DNA from: ZC4RG35 sp036375695
GTDB taxonomy: Bacteria; Actinomycetota; Acidimicrobiia; Spongiisociales; ZC4RG35
Assembly: GCA_036375695.1 (NCBI GenBank)
Contig: DASVBU010000007.1
Coordinates: 1 to 64,000 of the forward strand
Reading direction: 5' to 3'
DNA length: 64,000 nt
Shown piece by piece: positions 28,801 through 37,013 of the stretch. The notes beneath the pieces are model-generated. The model did not search any database, was not told the origin of the DNA, and was given only the letters and a program-made list of their open reading frames with translations. The position numbers and the translations under genes are program-made. Positions within the stretch are counted from its first letter, which is position 1; each line of letters opens with the position of its first letter.

Positions 28801-30251
28801 ACGGGCCGATCCGCCGTCTCGCCGTCGGCTTGTACCTCGCCTTGGGGGCCCTCCTCGTGTCGGTCACCTGGCTGCAGGTGATCCAGGCCGACGCCCTGAA
28901 GCTGGATGTCCGCAACCCGCGGCCGGCCCTGACGGTCCGGGGCAAGGAACGGGGCGTCATCGTCACCGTCGACGGCACCGTGGTCGCCCAGTCGGTGCAG
29001 GAGGAGAACAGCCGCGACTTCCTCCGTCAGTACCCGGAGGGTGGCACCTTCGCCCATGTCGTCGGCTTCTCCTCGTACCTGGTCGGCGAGTCGGGGATCG
29101 AGGCCGCCTACTCGAACCAGCTGCGTTCCCGGCGGGACCTGACCATCAGCGACATCATCGCCGTGATCTTCGGAGCCGACCTGGCGCCGAGGAACCTGGA
29201 GCTGACCCTCGACGCTCGCATCCAGCGCGCCGCCGCCGAGGCGTTGGGCGACCTCACCGGCGCAGCCGTGGCGCTCGACGTCCAGACCGGAGCGGTGCTC
29301 GCCTCCTATTCCAACCCCACCTTCGATCCGGCGTCGCTGGTCTCCGACGACGCCGCCGCCAACTGGGAGGCCCTCCTCGGCGAGCCGACACGGCCTCTCG
29401 CCGACCGAGCCACCAGGGAGCTGTACGCACCGGGCTCGACCTTCAAGGTGGTGGTGGCGGCGGCCGCGATGGACACGGGCATCGCCACCCCGAGCACGAT
29501 CTTCGCCGACCCGGTCCGGTTCCAGCTCCCCGGGTCGACCGCCACCATCTCCAACTTCGACGGGGGTGCCTGTGGTGACGGCAACTCGGTCCAGCTCCGC
29601 CGGGCCTTCGTCCGCAGCTGCAACACGATCTTCGCCGACCTCGCCATCCAGACCGGGGCGCCCAACATCGGCCTCACCGCGGACGGAATGGGTTGGAACC
29701 GCCAGCTCGACTTCCCCTGGGATGTCCCGGAGGCGACCTTCCGGACCGAGGACCTGTCTGTCGACTCCGCCGCGCTGGGGCAGAGTGGCATCGGGGAACG
29801 CGACGTGCGCGCCACGCCGTTGCATATGGCGATGGTGGCTGCGACGGTTGCCAACGACGGTGTGGCGGTGACGCCCTACCTGGTGCGACGCGTCTTCGAC
29901 GCGGACGGGATCACGGTGGAGGAGACCGAGCCGACTCCCATCGGCAGGGCGATGAGTTCCGAGACGGCGGCCACTCTCCGAGAGCTCATGACCCAGGTCG
30001 TGACCGACGGGACGGGTCGGAGGGCGGCCGTTTCCGGCGTCCAGGTGGCCGGCAAGACCGGCACGGCCACGGGTGTCGGCGACTTCTCCAACGCCTGGTT
30101 CATCGGTTTCGCACCCGCCGAAGACCCCCGAATCGCCTTTGCAGTGCTGGTGGAAGGCAACGAACGGACCGGCCCGAACGCCACGGGTGGGACGGTGGCG
30201 GCGCCCATCGCGGCGCGCATCGTCGAGGCCTGGCTTGAAACCACCCGCTGA
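28797..30251 (+). CDS. pbpA: Class B penicillin-binding protein PbpA
   Basis: A 484-residue D,D-transpeptidase. One N-terminal TM (LAVGLYLALGALLVSVTWLQ), a short dimerisation/pedestal domain, then the transpeptidase domain with SxxK (GSTFK, S214), SxN (RSCNTIF) and KTGT (AGKTGTATG). It cross-links glycan strands made by the adjacent RodA. Length and order match mycobacterial PbpA. The open frame runs far upstream inside rodA in another frame; ATG 28797 overlapping the rodA stop is the start. Confidence 0.94.
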   Translation: MNGPIRRLAVGLYLALGALLVSVTWLQVIQADALKLDVRNPRPALTVRGKERGVIVTVDGTVVAQSVQEENSRDFLRQYPEGGTFAHVVGFSSYLVGESGIEAAYSNQLRSRRDLTISDIIAVIFGADLAPRNLELTLDARIQRAAAEALGDLTGAAVALDVQTGAVLASYSNPTFDPASLVSDDAAANWEALLGEPTRPLADRATRELYAPGSTFKVVVAAAAMDTGIATPSTIFADPVRFQLPGSTATISNFDGGACGDGNSVQLRRAFVRSCNTIFADLAIQTGAPNIGLTADGMGWNRQLDFPWDVPEATFRTEDLSVDSAALGQSGIGERDVRATPLHMAMVAATVANDGVAVTPYLVRRVFDADGITVEETEPTPIGRAMSSETAATLRELMTQVVTDGTGRRAAVSGVQVAGKTGTATGVGDFSNAWFIGFAPAEDPRIAFAVLVEGNERTGPNATGGTVAAPIAARIVEAWLETTR

Positions 30252-30270
30252 GTTGGGGCGTCACACTTCC

Positions 30271-30276
30271 TACAAT
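30271..30276 (+). promoter_or_regulatory. -10 box of pknB promoter
   Basis: TACAAT, one base from consensus, in the 36-bp gap between pbpA and pknB. It would start transcription about 5 nt before the pknB ATG. No convincing -35. Confidence 0.5.
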
Positions 30277-30287
30277 CGCTTGACCGC

Positions 30288-32240
30288 ATGCAAACCCCCA
30301 CGGCCCTGACCGAGCGCTACCAGATCACGTCCCACCTCGCCCGGGGGGGCATGGCCGACGTGTACGAGGGGCAGGACACCCTTCTCAACCGCCGCGTCGC
30401 CATCAAGGTGCTCCACTCCCAGTACTCGTCCGACGAGGCGTTCGTGAAGCGCTTCCGGCGGGAGGCCCAGGCCGCGGCCAACCTGAGCCACCCCAACATC
30501 GTCGGCATCTTCGACTGGGGCCAGGCGCAGAACACCTACTTCATCGTCATGGAGATCGTCGAGGGACGGTCTCTGCGCGACGTCCTCAAGTCGGAGGGCG
30601 CTCTGCTCCCGAGACGTGCGATCGAGATCGCCGCCGAGACCGCAGCCGCCCTGTCCGTGGCCCACCGGGCCGGTCTCGTCCATCGCGACGTCAAGCCGGG
30701 CAACATCCTCCTCGCCCGCGACGGCACCGTGAAGGTGACGGATTTCGGCATCGCCCGGGCCTGGGACGACAGCCAGGAGCTCACCCGAACCGGTGCCGTG
30801 ATCGGCACGGCCACCTACTTCAGCCCGGAGCAGGCCCAGGGCGCTCCCGCCGACGCCCGCAGCGACGTCTACGCGCTGGGGGTCGTCCTCTACGAGATGC
30901 TCACGGGACGCCCGCCATTCCTGGGGGACAGCCCCATGTCGGTGGCGTTCCAGCACGTCTCGGCCGAGGCGCCGGCACCCTCTTCGCTCAACCCCGACGT
31001 CTCCCGTGACCTCGACAACGTCGTGATGAAGGCGCTGCGCAAGGATCCGGCCGCCCGGTACCAGTCCGCGGAGGAGATGCGTCAGGACCTCCTCTCCGTG
31101 CTCGCAGGGGAGCCGATCTCGGCGGAGATCCCGCTGCCGGCCGTCGTCGGCGGCGGTGAGGACGGCACCCGTCTCCTCCCCTCGATGCCACCGCCCACGG
31201 CGCTCCCCGACGAGGTCTACCGCCAGATCGAGGAGGAGCCGCCGTCGCAGGTGCCCTTCATCGTCACGGCCTTCGCCCTGCTCGCCGCATTGGGAATCCT
31301 CGTGTTCTTCCTCTTCCGCAATGCGATCGGGACGGGCGAGGACATGGTCGTCATCCCCGACGTCGCCGGTCAGACGCAGGACGTGGCCCTTCAGATGCTG
31401 CGCGCCGAGGGCTTCGTCCCGATCCCCGTGCCCGAGCCCAACGACGAGATCGAGACCAATGTCGTCATCAGGACCGACCCGCCCGCCGGTGAGGAGGCAC
31501 CGGAGGGATCGAGCGTGTCCGTCTACGTGTCCTCCGGACCGGCCGAGGTGGTGGTGCCACCGGTCGTTGGCCAGCCTCTGGACGAGGCGGAGGAGGCGAT
31601 CACTGCTGCCGGACTGACCGTGGGACAGGTCACCGAGCGCCCCGACGCCAACTTCGAGGCGGGTGTGGTCCTGGAACAGTCCCCACCCGGAGGGGTCCGG
31701 GTCGGCCGCAATGCCGCCATCAACCTCGTGGTGTCGAGCGGCCCGGAGACCGTGGTGGTGCCCGATGTGGTCGGCAAGTCCGAGCGTGACGCCACGGCCG
31801 AGCTCAACGCCCTCGACCTGCTGGTCCGGCCCCAGGACGAGTACTCGGACGAGGTCCCCGAGGGAATGGTGATCCGGACGGATCCCGAGGCCGGCACCGA
31901 GGTCACCATCGGCGACACCATCCTGATCGTGGTCTCGCAGGGCCCGGCACCCGTCCAGGTGCCCGATCTGCGGGGCATGACGGAGCAGCAGGCGCGTGAG
32001 GCCGTCGAAGCCCTGGGGCTGAAGCTCAACGTGGCGGCTGGCCGCCAGCCGGTTGCCGACCCGGCCCAGGACGGGTTGGTGGTGGCGCAGGTGCCCAACC
32101 CCGGTCTGACCGTGGACAAGGGCAGCACGGTGACCATCACGCTGGGGCAGTACCAGGCGCCGCCCACCACGACGACACCCCCCACCACGACCACCACCCC
32201 CGGGCCTCCACCACCTCCGGGACCGCCCGGAAATCCCTAG
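30288..32240 (+). CDS. pknB: Ser/Thr protein kinase PknB with four PASTA domains
   Basis: A 650-residue receptor kinase. The kinase domain (1-270) has LARGGMADVYEG, Lys K40, HRDVKPGN (D134) and DFG (D152), all intact. A juxtamembrane segment leads to one TM (about 322-342) and four extracellular PASTA repeats, each starting V(I/V)PDV or VPPVV, which sense muropeptides/lipid II. The tail is Thr/Pro-rich. It phosphorylates wall and division proteins; PstP, FhaA and FhaB of the same cluster oppose or read the marks. The second kinase pknA found in mycobacteria is missing. Its own -10 box lies just upstream. Confidence 0.95.
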   Translation: MQTPTALTERYQITSHLARGGMADVYEGQDTLLNRRVAIKVLHSQYSSDEAFVKRFRREAQAAANLSHPNIVGIFDWGQAQNTYFIVMEIVEGRSLRDVLKSEGALLPRRAIEIAAETAAALSVAHRAGLVHRDVKPGNILLARDGTVKVTDFGIARAWDDSQELTRTGAVIGTATYFSPEQAQGAPADARSDVYALGVVLYEMLTGRPPFLGDSPMSVAFQHVSAEAPAPSSLNPDVSRDLDNVVMKALRKDPAARYQSAEEMRQDLLSVLAGEPISAEIPLPAVVGGGEDGTRLLPSMPPPTALPDEVYRQIEEEPPSQVPFIVTAFALLAALGILVFFLFRNAIGTGEDMVVIPDVAGQTQDVALQMLRAEGFVPIPVPEPNDEIETNVVIRTDPPAGEEAPEGSSVSVYVSSGPAEVVVPPVVGQPLDEAEEAITAAGLTVGQVTERPDANFEAGVVLEQSPPGGVRVGRNAAINLVVSSGPETVVVPDVVGKSERDATAELNALDLLVRPQDEYSDEVPEGMVIRTDPEAGTEVTIGDTILIVVSQGPAPVQVPDLRGMTEQQAREAVEALGLKLNVAAGRQPVADPAQDGLVVAQVPNPGLTVDKGSTVTITLGQYQAPPTTTTPPTTTTTPGPPPPPGPPGNP

Positions 32241-32473
32241 TGGTAGTTGGTGGTCATCGCGAAACCGATCGCGATGGCGACCAGCCCGCCGAACATCACG
32301 ATCTGGTCCAACTGGAAGACGAATCTGGCCAGTACGGCGAGCACGCCCACGATCATGAGCCCGGCCATCATGGCCACGTACCAGGTCGGGCTGGGCTCCT
32401 TGGCCTTGGACGCCGCCTGTGCAGCCGATGACAGCGGTCGGCTCTTCGGCTTGCGGCGCTTGGATTCGGGCAT
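32237..32473 (-). CDS. crgA: Cell division protein CrgA
   Basis: A 78-residue protein. Basic N-terminus (MPESKRRKPKSRPL), then two TMs (WYVAMMAGLMIVGVLAVLA and MFGGLVAIAIGFAM) separated by a short loop and the conserved end TTNYH. CrgA coordinates FtsZ, FtsI and wall synthesis at the septum in actinobacteria. It is convergent with pknB (4-bp overlap), as expected from the conserved cluster. Confidence 0.93.
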   Translation of the reverse strand: MPESKRRKPKSRPLSSAAQAASKAKEPSPTWYVAMMAGLMIVGVLAVLARFVFQLDQIVMFGGLVAIAIGFAMTTNYH

Positions 32474-32516
32474 GGCGCCGGCGACGCTAGCGCAAACGAC
32501 CCACCCCACGAAAGTG

Positions 32517-32581
32517 ACTTACACGCGTGTGATTCTCCACAACCTGTGGAAGATTCCGTGGATAACTACAAGGGTGTAAGT
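32517..32581. promoter_or_regulatory. DnaA-box cluster inside an inverted repeat
   Basis: Three DnaA-box-like 9-mers lie at exact 12-bp steps: TTCTCCACA (32533-32541, plus), TGTGGAAGA (32545-32553, minus orientation) and CGTGGATAA (32557-32565, minus orientation), with 1, 2 and 1 mismatches to TTATCCACA. The set is bracketed by ACTTACAC (32517-32524) and its inverse GTGTAAGT (32574-32581) and includes palindrome ACACGCGTGT. It precedes crgA. Confidence 0.55.
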
Positions 32582-32668
32582 ACTTGGTACTGGGCACCTG
32601 GTACCTGGACCACGGCGGTGCCGCTCAACGGGGATGAGTCCGAGTACCCAGTACCGAGTACCAAGTGC
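32580..32668. repeat. Heptad GTAC inverted-repeat element, copy B
   Basis: GTAC/GCAC at 32580, 32587, 32594, 32601 and GTAC/GTGC at 32644, 32651, 32658, 32665: two blocks with 7-bp periodicity that are imperfect inverted copies (arms about 28 nt). Same design as copy A at 20 kb. Confidence 0.75.
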
Positions 32669-32684
32669 GGAGGCACTGACGAGG

Positions 32685-32930
32685 TCAGGGCCTCCAGACC
32701 GGCACCATCTCCTCGCGACAGTGCTTCGGTGGCTTGTCCTCGGCCGGGTTGACCATCCGCATCGTGACCTCGGCGCCACACACCGTGCAGCGATAGTCCT
32801 GGTCTGTCGTCACGATGTCGGTCGGATCGACCTCCGGCGGCTTGCTGGAGAGCATTCGGATCAGAACCATCGCCACGGACCAGATGACCACCGCCATGCC
32901 CACCGCCAGAAGTACGTCGAGCAGGCTCAT
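32685..32930 (-). CDS. Small membrane protein with zinc-ribbon-like tail
   Basis: An 81-residue protein. N-terminal TM (LLDVLLAVGMAVVIWSVAMVLI) then a soluble tail with CTVCG and KHCREEM, three Cys plus His that could bind a metal. No family name can be given. It lies 22 bp downstream of the thiolase gene on the same strand and may be its operon partner. Confidence 0.65.
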   Translation of the reverse strand: MSLLDVLLAVGMAVVIWSVAMVLIRMLSSKPPEVDPTDIVTTDQDYRCTVCGAEVTMRMVNPAEDKPPKHCREEMVPVWRP

Positions 32931-32952
32931 CTGACGCCCTGGCTGGGCTGGT

Positions 32953-34131
32953 TCACACCCGCTCGATGATGGTGGCGTTGGCCATGCCACCGCCCTCGCA
33001 CATGGTCTGAAGCCCGTAGCGACCGCCCGTCCGCTCCAGCTCGTTGAGGAGGGTGGTCATCAGCCGGGCGCCCGAAGCCCCCAGCGGGTGGCCCAGGGCG
33101 ATGGCGCCACCGTTGACGTTGGTCCGCTCCCAGAGGGCCGCCGGGTCGGAGCCCCCGTGCTCCATTCTCCAGGCGGCGATCACGGAGGCGAACGCCTCGT
33201 TGACCTCGAACAGGTCGATGTCGTCGACGCCGAGACTGGACCGCTCCAGGGCCTTCTCGGTTGCCGGAATCGGACCGGTGAGCATGATCACGGGGTCGAC
33301 GCCAGCCATCACCATGGTGCGGATGATCGCCCGTGCCTCGAACCCGAGACGCTCTGCGGTGTCCTCACCCATGATCAGGAGGGCGGCAGCCCCGTCGGAG
33401 ATCTGGGAGGAGTTGCCCGCGGTCACCTTGCCGTCGGCCTGGAACGCCGGCTGTAGGGAGGCCAGCTTCTCCAGGCTGGTGTCCTCACGAATGCCCTCGT
33501 CCCTGGTGACGGTCCTGGTGTTGCCCTCCTCGTCGGTGACCTCGACCGGGACGATCTGGGTCTCGAAGCGGCCCTCGGAGGTGGCCCGTGCGGCGCGCAT
33601 GTGCGAGTCGAGCGAGATCTGGTCGAGCTCCTCGCGGGAGATGTTCCACTTCTCGGCGATCATCTCGGCGGAGATCCCCTGCGGCACCAGGCCGTTGGCG
33701 TAGCGCTCCATCATCTTCGGCCCGAAGGGAAGACCGGGGCCGTTCTGCACCGAGGAGCCCATGGGCACCCGGGTCATCGACTCGACACCGGCGGCGATGA
33801 CTATGTCCTGTACGCCCGACATGACGGCCTGGGCTGCGAAGTGAACCGACTGCTGCGACGAGCCGCACTGGCGGTCGATGCTGACGCCAGGGACCGACTC
33901 GGGGAACCCGGCGGCGAGCAGGGCGTTGCGGCCGATGTTGTACCCCTGTTCACCGACCTGGCCGACGTTGCCCATGATCACGTCGTCGACCAGAGAAGGA
34001 TCGAGGTCGTTGCGCTCCACGAGCGCCCGAAGCGGGATCGAGGCGAGATCGACGGCGTGGATGTCCTTGAAGACCCCGTTGCGACGCCCCACCGGAGTGC
34101 GAACGGCGTCGACGATCACGGCATTGCGCAT
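32953..34131 (-). CDS. Acetyl-CoA C-acyltransferase (thiolase)
   Basis: A 392-residue thiolase of standard length. Nucleophile C89 (DRQCGSS), H348 (GHPLGASG) and C378 (TMCEGGG) are all present. It either cleaves 3-ketoacyl-CoA in beta-oxidation or condenses acetyl-CoA; no accompanying hydratase or dehydrogenase is nearby to decide. The start has a strong AAAGGAG SD and a TAGGCT -10 about 20 nt upstream, so this gene is leadered, unlike many neighbours. Confidence 0.93.
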   Translation of the reverse strand: MRNAVIVDAVRTPVGRRNGVFKDIHAVDLASIPLRALVERNDLDPSLVDDVIMGNVGQVGEQGYNIGRNALLAAGFPESVPGVSIDRQCGSSQQSVHFAAQAVMSGVQDIVIAAGVESMTRVPMGSSVQNGPGLPFGPKMMERYANGLVPQGISAEMIAEKWNISREELDQISLDSHMRAARATSEGRFETQIVPVEVTDEEGNTRTVTRDEGIREDTSLEKLASLQPAFQADGKVTAGNSSQISDGAAALLIMGEDTAERLGFEARAIIRTMVMAGVDPVIMLTGPIPATEKALERSSLGVDDIDLFEVNEAFASVIAAWRMEHGGSDPAALWERTNVNGGAIALGHPLGASGARLMTTLLNELERTGGRYGLQTMCEGGGMANATIIERV

Positions 34132-34173
34132 GTCACTCCTTTCAGGTTCGAGCCTATCAAGGCCACCATCTCA

Positions 34174-34617
34174 TCACCGATCCGGCTCCAGATAGCGGGG
34201 ACCGACCCCGGTCCGCCCCGCGACGTCCTGCGGATTGAGCAGACCGCACCTGTTCATGGACAGGCAGCCACAGCCGATGCAGGAGTCCAGTTGGTCCCGC
34301 AGGAGCTGGAGACGGGCGATCCTCTCGGTGAGCTGGTCACGCCAGACGCTGGAGACTCGCTCCCAATCGGCCTGGCGGGCGACGCCCGATGGCAGCTCCT
34401 CCATCACTGCGGAGATCTCCTCGAGACTCAGGCCGACCCGCTGCGCGGCCCGGATCACGGAGACCCGTCTGATGGTGGAGCGACGGAAGCGTCTCTGGTT
34501 GCCGTCGGTGCGCTCCGATGCGATCAGCCCCTTGTCCTCGTAGAAGCGGAGGGCCGAAGTGGCGACCCCGGTCCGCCTCGACAGCTCCCCGATGGTGAGC
34601 AGATCCGTTGAATCCAT
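34174..34617 (-). CDS. soxR: Redox-sensitive transcriptional activator SoxR
   Basis: A 147-residue MerR-family regulator. Winged helix-turn-helix (TIGELSRRTGVATSALRFYE), dimerisation helix, then the [2Fe-2S] site CIGCGCLSMNRC (C113, C116, C118, C124) with the exact CX2CXCX5C spacing of SoxR. The cluster is oxidised by redox-cycling compounds and activates the divergent promoter. It has GGGAG before ATG. A perfect SoxR box lies in the 55-bp gap to the SDR gene. Confidence 0.95.
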   Translation of the reverse strand: MDSTDLLTIGELSRRTGVATSALRFYEDKGLIASERTDGNQRRFRRSTIRRVSVIRAAQRVGLSLEEISAVMEELPSGVARQADWERVSSVWRDQLTERIARLQLLRDQLDSCIGCGCLSMNRCGLLNPQDVAGRTGVGPRYLEPDR

Positions 34618-34635
34618 GGTCTCCCGAGAATCGAC

Positions 34636-34666
34636 TTGACTTCAAGTTAACTTGAAGTTGTACGTT
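34636..34666 (+). promoter_or_regulatory. SoxR box and overlong-spacer promoter
   Basis: TTGACT (34636-34641), 19-bp spacer, TACGTT (34661-34666). The spacer holds a perfect 20-bp palindrome ACTTCAAGTTAACTTGAAGT (34639-34658), whose core TCAAGTTAACTTGA equals the enterobacterial SoxR site. A 19-bp spacer is the hallmark of MerR-type activation. Transcription would begin at the SDR start codon. Confidence 0.92.
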
Positions 34667-34672
34667 GCGCAC

Positions 34673-35359
34673 ATGATGAGATGCGCAATAGTGACCGGAG
34701 CCTCACGCGGTCTGGGGCTCGCATTGACGAGACAGCTCTCGGCGGACGGTTGGAAGGTGATCGTCGACGCCCGCCACGGCGACGATCTCGCCGCCGCCAC
34801 GGCAGAACTCCCGGGTGTGGAGGCCGTCCCCGGGGATGTGGCCGATCCGCTCCACTGGGCAGACCTGATCGAAGCCGTACGGGCGGTGGGACGTCTCGAC
34901 CTCCTCGTGAACAACGCCTCGACACTGGGTCCGACGCCGCTACCGGCGCTCGCCGAGGTGGACCTCGACGAGTTGGCCCGGGTGTTCGACGTCAACGTCG
35001 TCGGGCCACTCGGTCTGATCCAGGCGGCCCTGCCATTGCTCACCGAATCCCACGGCGTGGTCGTCAACGTCACGTCCGATGCCGCCGTCGAGGGGTACCC
35101 GGGATGGGGCGCCTACGGGGCCTCCAAGGCGGCACTGGAGCAGTTGAGCCGGGTGTTGGCGGCCGAGGAGCCGAGGATCTCCGTCTACTGGGTCGACCCT
35201 GGCGACATGCGGACCCGGATGCATCAGGACGCGGTGGGCGACGAGGACATCTCCCATCTCCCGTCACCCGAGCACAGCGTCCCCGGGATGATCCGTCTCA
35301 TCGAAGAGCGGCCGCCTTCGGGCCGATACCAGGTGCAGGGTCTGGAGAGCCCCGTATGA
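34673..35359 (+). CDS. Short-chain dehydrogenase/reductase
   Basis: About 228 residues. NAD(P)-binding TGASRGLGLAL, NNAS motif, and catalytic Ser (NVTSDAAV) with YGASK (Tyr and Lys). Substrate unknown. It is the first gene downstream of the SoxR box and should respond to redox-active agents. ATG tandem at 34673/34676 lies 6 nt after the -10 box, so the transcript is leaderless; an in-frame TTG further upstream lies within the operator and is rejected. Stop overlaps the next ATG (ATGA). Confidence 0.88.
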   Translation: MMRCAIVTGASRGLGLALTRQLSADGWKVIVDARHGDDLAAATAELPGVEAVPGDVADPLHWADLIEAVRAVGRLDLLVNNASTLGPTPLPALAEVDLDELARVFDVNVVGPLGLIQAALPLLTESHGVVVNVTSDAAVEGYPGWGAYGASKAALEQLSRVLAAEEPRISVYWVDPGDMRTRMHQDAVGDEDISHLPSPEHSVPGMIRLIEERPPSGRYQVQGLESPV

Positions 35360-36393
35360 CGGCTCTGGCGCGGGAGTCCCTGGCCGAGACCGGCTCCGCC
35401 GGTGCGCCGCCGGAGCGCATCGGGCTCCGTCGTGACGGCGTCCGCCTCATGGTGGCCATCGGTGAGGACATCATCCACACCCGGTTCTCCCGGATCGGGG
35501 AGTTCCTCGACCCGGGCGACGTCCTCGTGGTCAACGTGTCCAGGACCATCCCCGCCTCGTTGGACGGCGAGGCATCGGACGGGACCCCGGTGCGCATCCA
35601 CCTCTCCTCGCCGATCAGCGACACCCTTTGGACGGTCGAGCCACGGCAACCCGTGGGTACGGGCTCGTACCGCTGGGTCGACTACGACGGTGGTGTGGTC
35701 CGTCTTCCGGGTGGGGCGGAGGCGGTGTTGTTCACTCGCGACTCCCGGACGCCGCGTCTCTGGATCGCGGAGTTGCGGGGTCTCGGCGACACGATGGCGT
35801 ACCTGCGGGCCTACGGGGCACCCATCCGCTACGCCCACACCAATCGCCCGTGGCCGCTCTCGGACTACCAGAGCGTCTACGCCCGGGAGCCCGGCTCGGC
35901 GGAGATGCCGAGCGCAGGCCGACCGTTCACCACCAGTCTGCTCACGTCCCTCGTCGCCAACGGTGTGACGATCGCGCCGATCGTGCTCCACGCCGGCGTC
36001 GCCTCGTTCGAGGAGGGCGAGCTCCCCGACGTCGAGCGCTACCGCGTCCCCGAGACGACGGCGCGGATGATCAACCAGGCCAGGGAGGCGGGCTCGATGG
36101 TGGTGGCGGTCGGGACCACCTCGGTCCGCGCCATCGAGACGGTGACCGACACCAGCGGAGTCGTCCACCCCGGATCGGGTGTCACCGACCTCATCATCAC
36201 TGCGGAGCGTGGCGTGCGGGGTGTCGATGGCATCCTCACCGGCTGGCACGAGACCGGCGCATCGCATCTGCAGATGGTCGAGGGCGTCGCCGGCCGGGAC
36301 CTCGTGGAACGCGCCCACGCCGAGGCTTCGGCCAACGGGTACCTGCGTCACGAGTTCGGCGACTCGCTGCTGGTGACGCGGCGGACCACCTGA
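35356..36393 (+). CDS. QueA-like protein (S-adenosylmethionine:tRNA ribosyltransferase-isomerase family)
   Basis: A 345-residue protein. QueA landmarks are recognisable but diverged: DVLVVNVSRTIPASL, LHAGVASFEEGELP, RVPETTARMINQA, GTTSVRAIET and YLRHEFGDSLLV. Classical QueA adds the cyclopentenediol ring to queuosine-precursor tRNA. No other queuosine gene is nearby, the family signature is divergent (HAGVASF rather than HVGAGTF), and it is in a SoxR-controlled operon, so a different substrate is plausible. ATGA overlap with the SDR. Confidence 0.75.
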   Translation: MTALARESLAETGSAGAPPERIGLRRDGVRLMVAIGEDIIHTRFSRIGEFLDPGDVLVVNVSRTIPASLDGEASDGTPVRIHLSSPISDTLWTVEPRQPVGTGSYRWVDYDGGVVRLPGGAEAVLFTRDSRTPRLWIAELRGLGDTMAYLRAYGAPIRYAHTNRPWPLSDYQSVYAREPGSAEMPSAGRPFTTSLLTSLVANGVTIAPIVLHAGVASFEEGELPDVERYRVPETTARMINQAREAGSMVVAVGTTSVRAIETVTDTSGVVHPGSGVTDLIITAERGVRGVDGILTGWHETGASHLQMVEGVAGRDLVERAHAEASANGYLRHEFGDSLLVTRRTT

Positions 36394-36437
36394 TCCCGGG
36401 TTCGTGCCATGATCCACAGGCCCGCGAGAGGAGAGGG

Positions 36438-37013
36438 ATGGTCGACCTGATCTACACCGCCTTCACGTCCATCGACGGAGTGGTCGAGGCTCCGGGTGGT
36501 GAGCCCGGATACCGCAACAGCGGCTGGACCTTCGAGGGGATCGAGTTCGTGCCCGAGGCGTACGAGTTGAAGGGGCGGGAGCAGGAGGAGGCTGGGGCGC
36601 TGATGATGGGACGGGTCAGCTACGAGGCCTTCAGCCCGGTCTGGCCGTCGATCGAGGAGTTCCCCCGCTACAACGCCATGCCCAAGTTCGTCGTCTCGAC
36701 CACCCTCCGGGAGGAGGAGCTGGTCGACAACTGGGGCGAGATCACCATCCTCCGCTCCCTGGACGACGTGGCACGGGTCAAGGAGGAGTTCCAGGGTGGT
36801 CCGATCTCCATCCACGGGTCGGCCACGCTGGCCAGGAGCCTCGGAGACGCCGGCCTCATCGACCGCTACCACCTGCTCGTCTTCCCCGTGGTACTCGGCG
36901 CAGGGAAGCGGATGTGGAGCGACACGGACAAGGACAAGCAGCCGCTTCGTCTCCTCGAGAGCGAGTGCTACTCGAACGGGATCCAGAAACTGGTCTACGA
37001 GGTGGTCCGCTGA
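36438..37013 (+). CDS. RibD C-terminal/DHFR-fold reductase
   Basis: A 191-residue protein of the bacterial bifunctional deaminase-reductase C-terminal family. Family motifs: TSIDGVVEAPGG at the start, GALMMGRVSYEAF, KFVVSTTL, GGPISIHGSATLA and FPVVLGAGKRMW. It likely reduces a pteridine- or flavin-like or other small substrate with NADPH. SD AGGAGAGG is just before ATG. It overlaps the next coding region, so it may be co-translated with the glucosidase. Confidence 0.85.
   Translation: MVDLIYTAFTSIDGVVEAPGGEPGYRNSGWTFEGIEFVPEAYELKGREQEEAGALMMGRVSYEAFSPVWPSIEEFPRYNAMPKFVVSTTLREEELVDNWGEITILRSLDDVARVKEEFQGGPISIHGSATLARSLGDAGLIDRYHLLVFPVVLGAGKRMWSDTDKDKQPLRLLESECYSNGIQKLVYEVVR

Noticed and set aside
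32517..32581. Calling this site oriC
   Set aside because: Only three imperfect boxes, no long AT-rich unwinding region and no dnaA or dnaN in the window.
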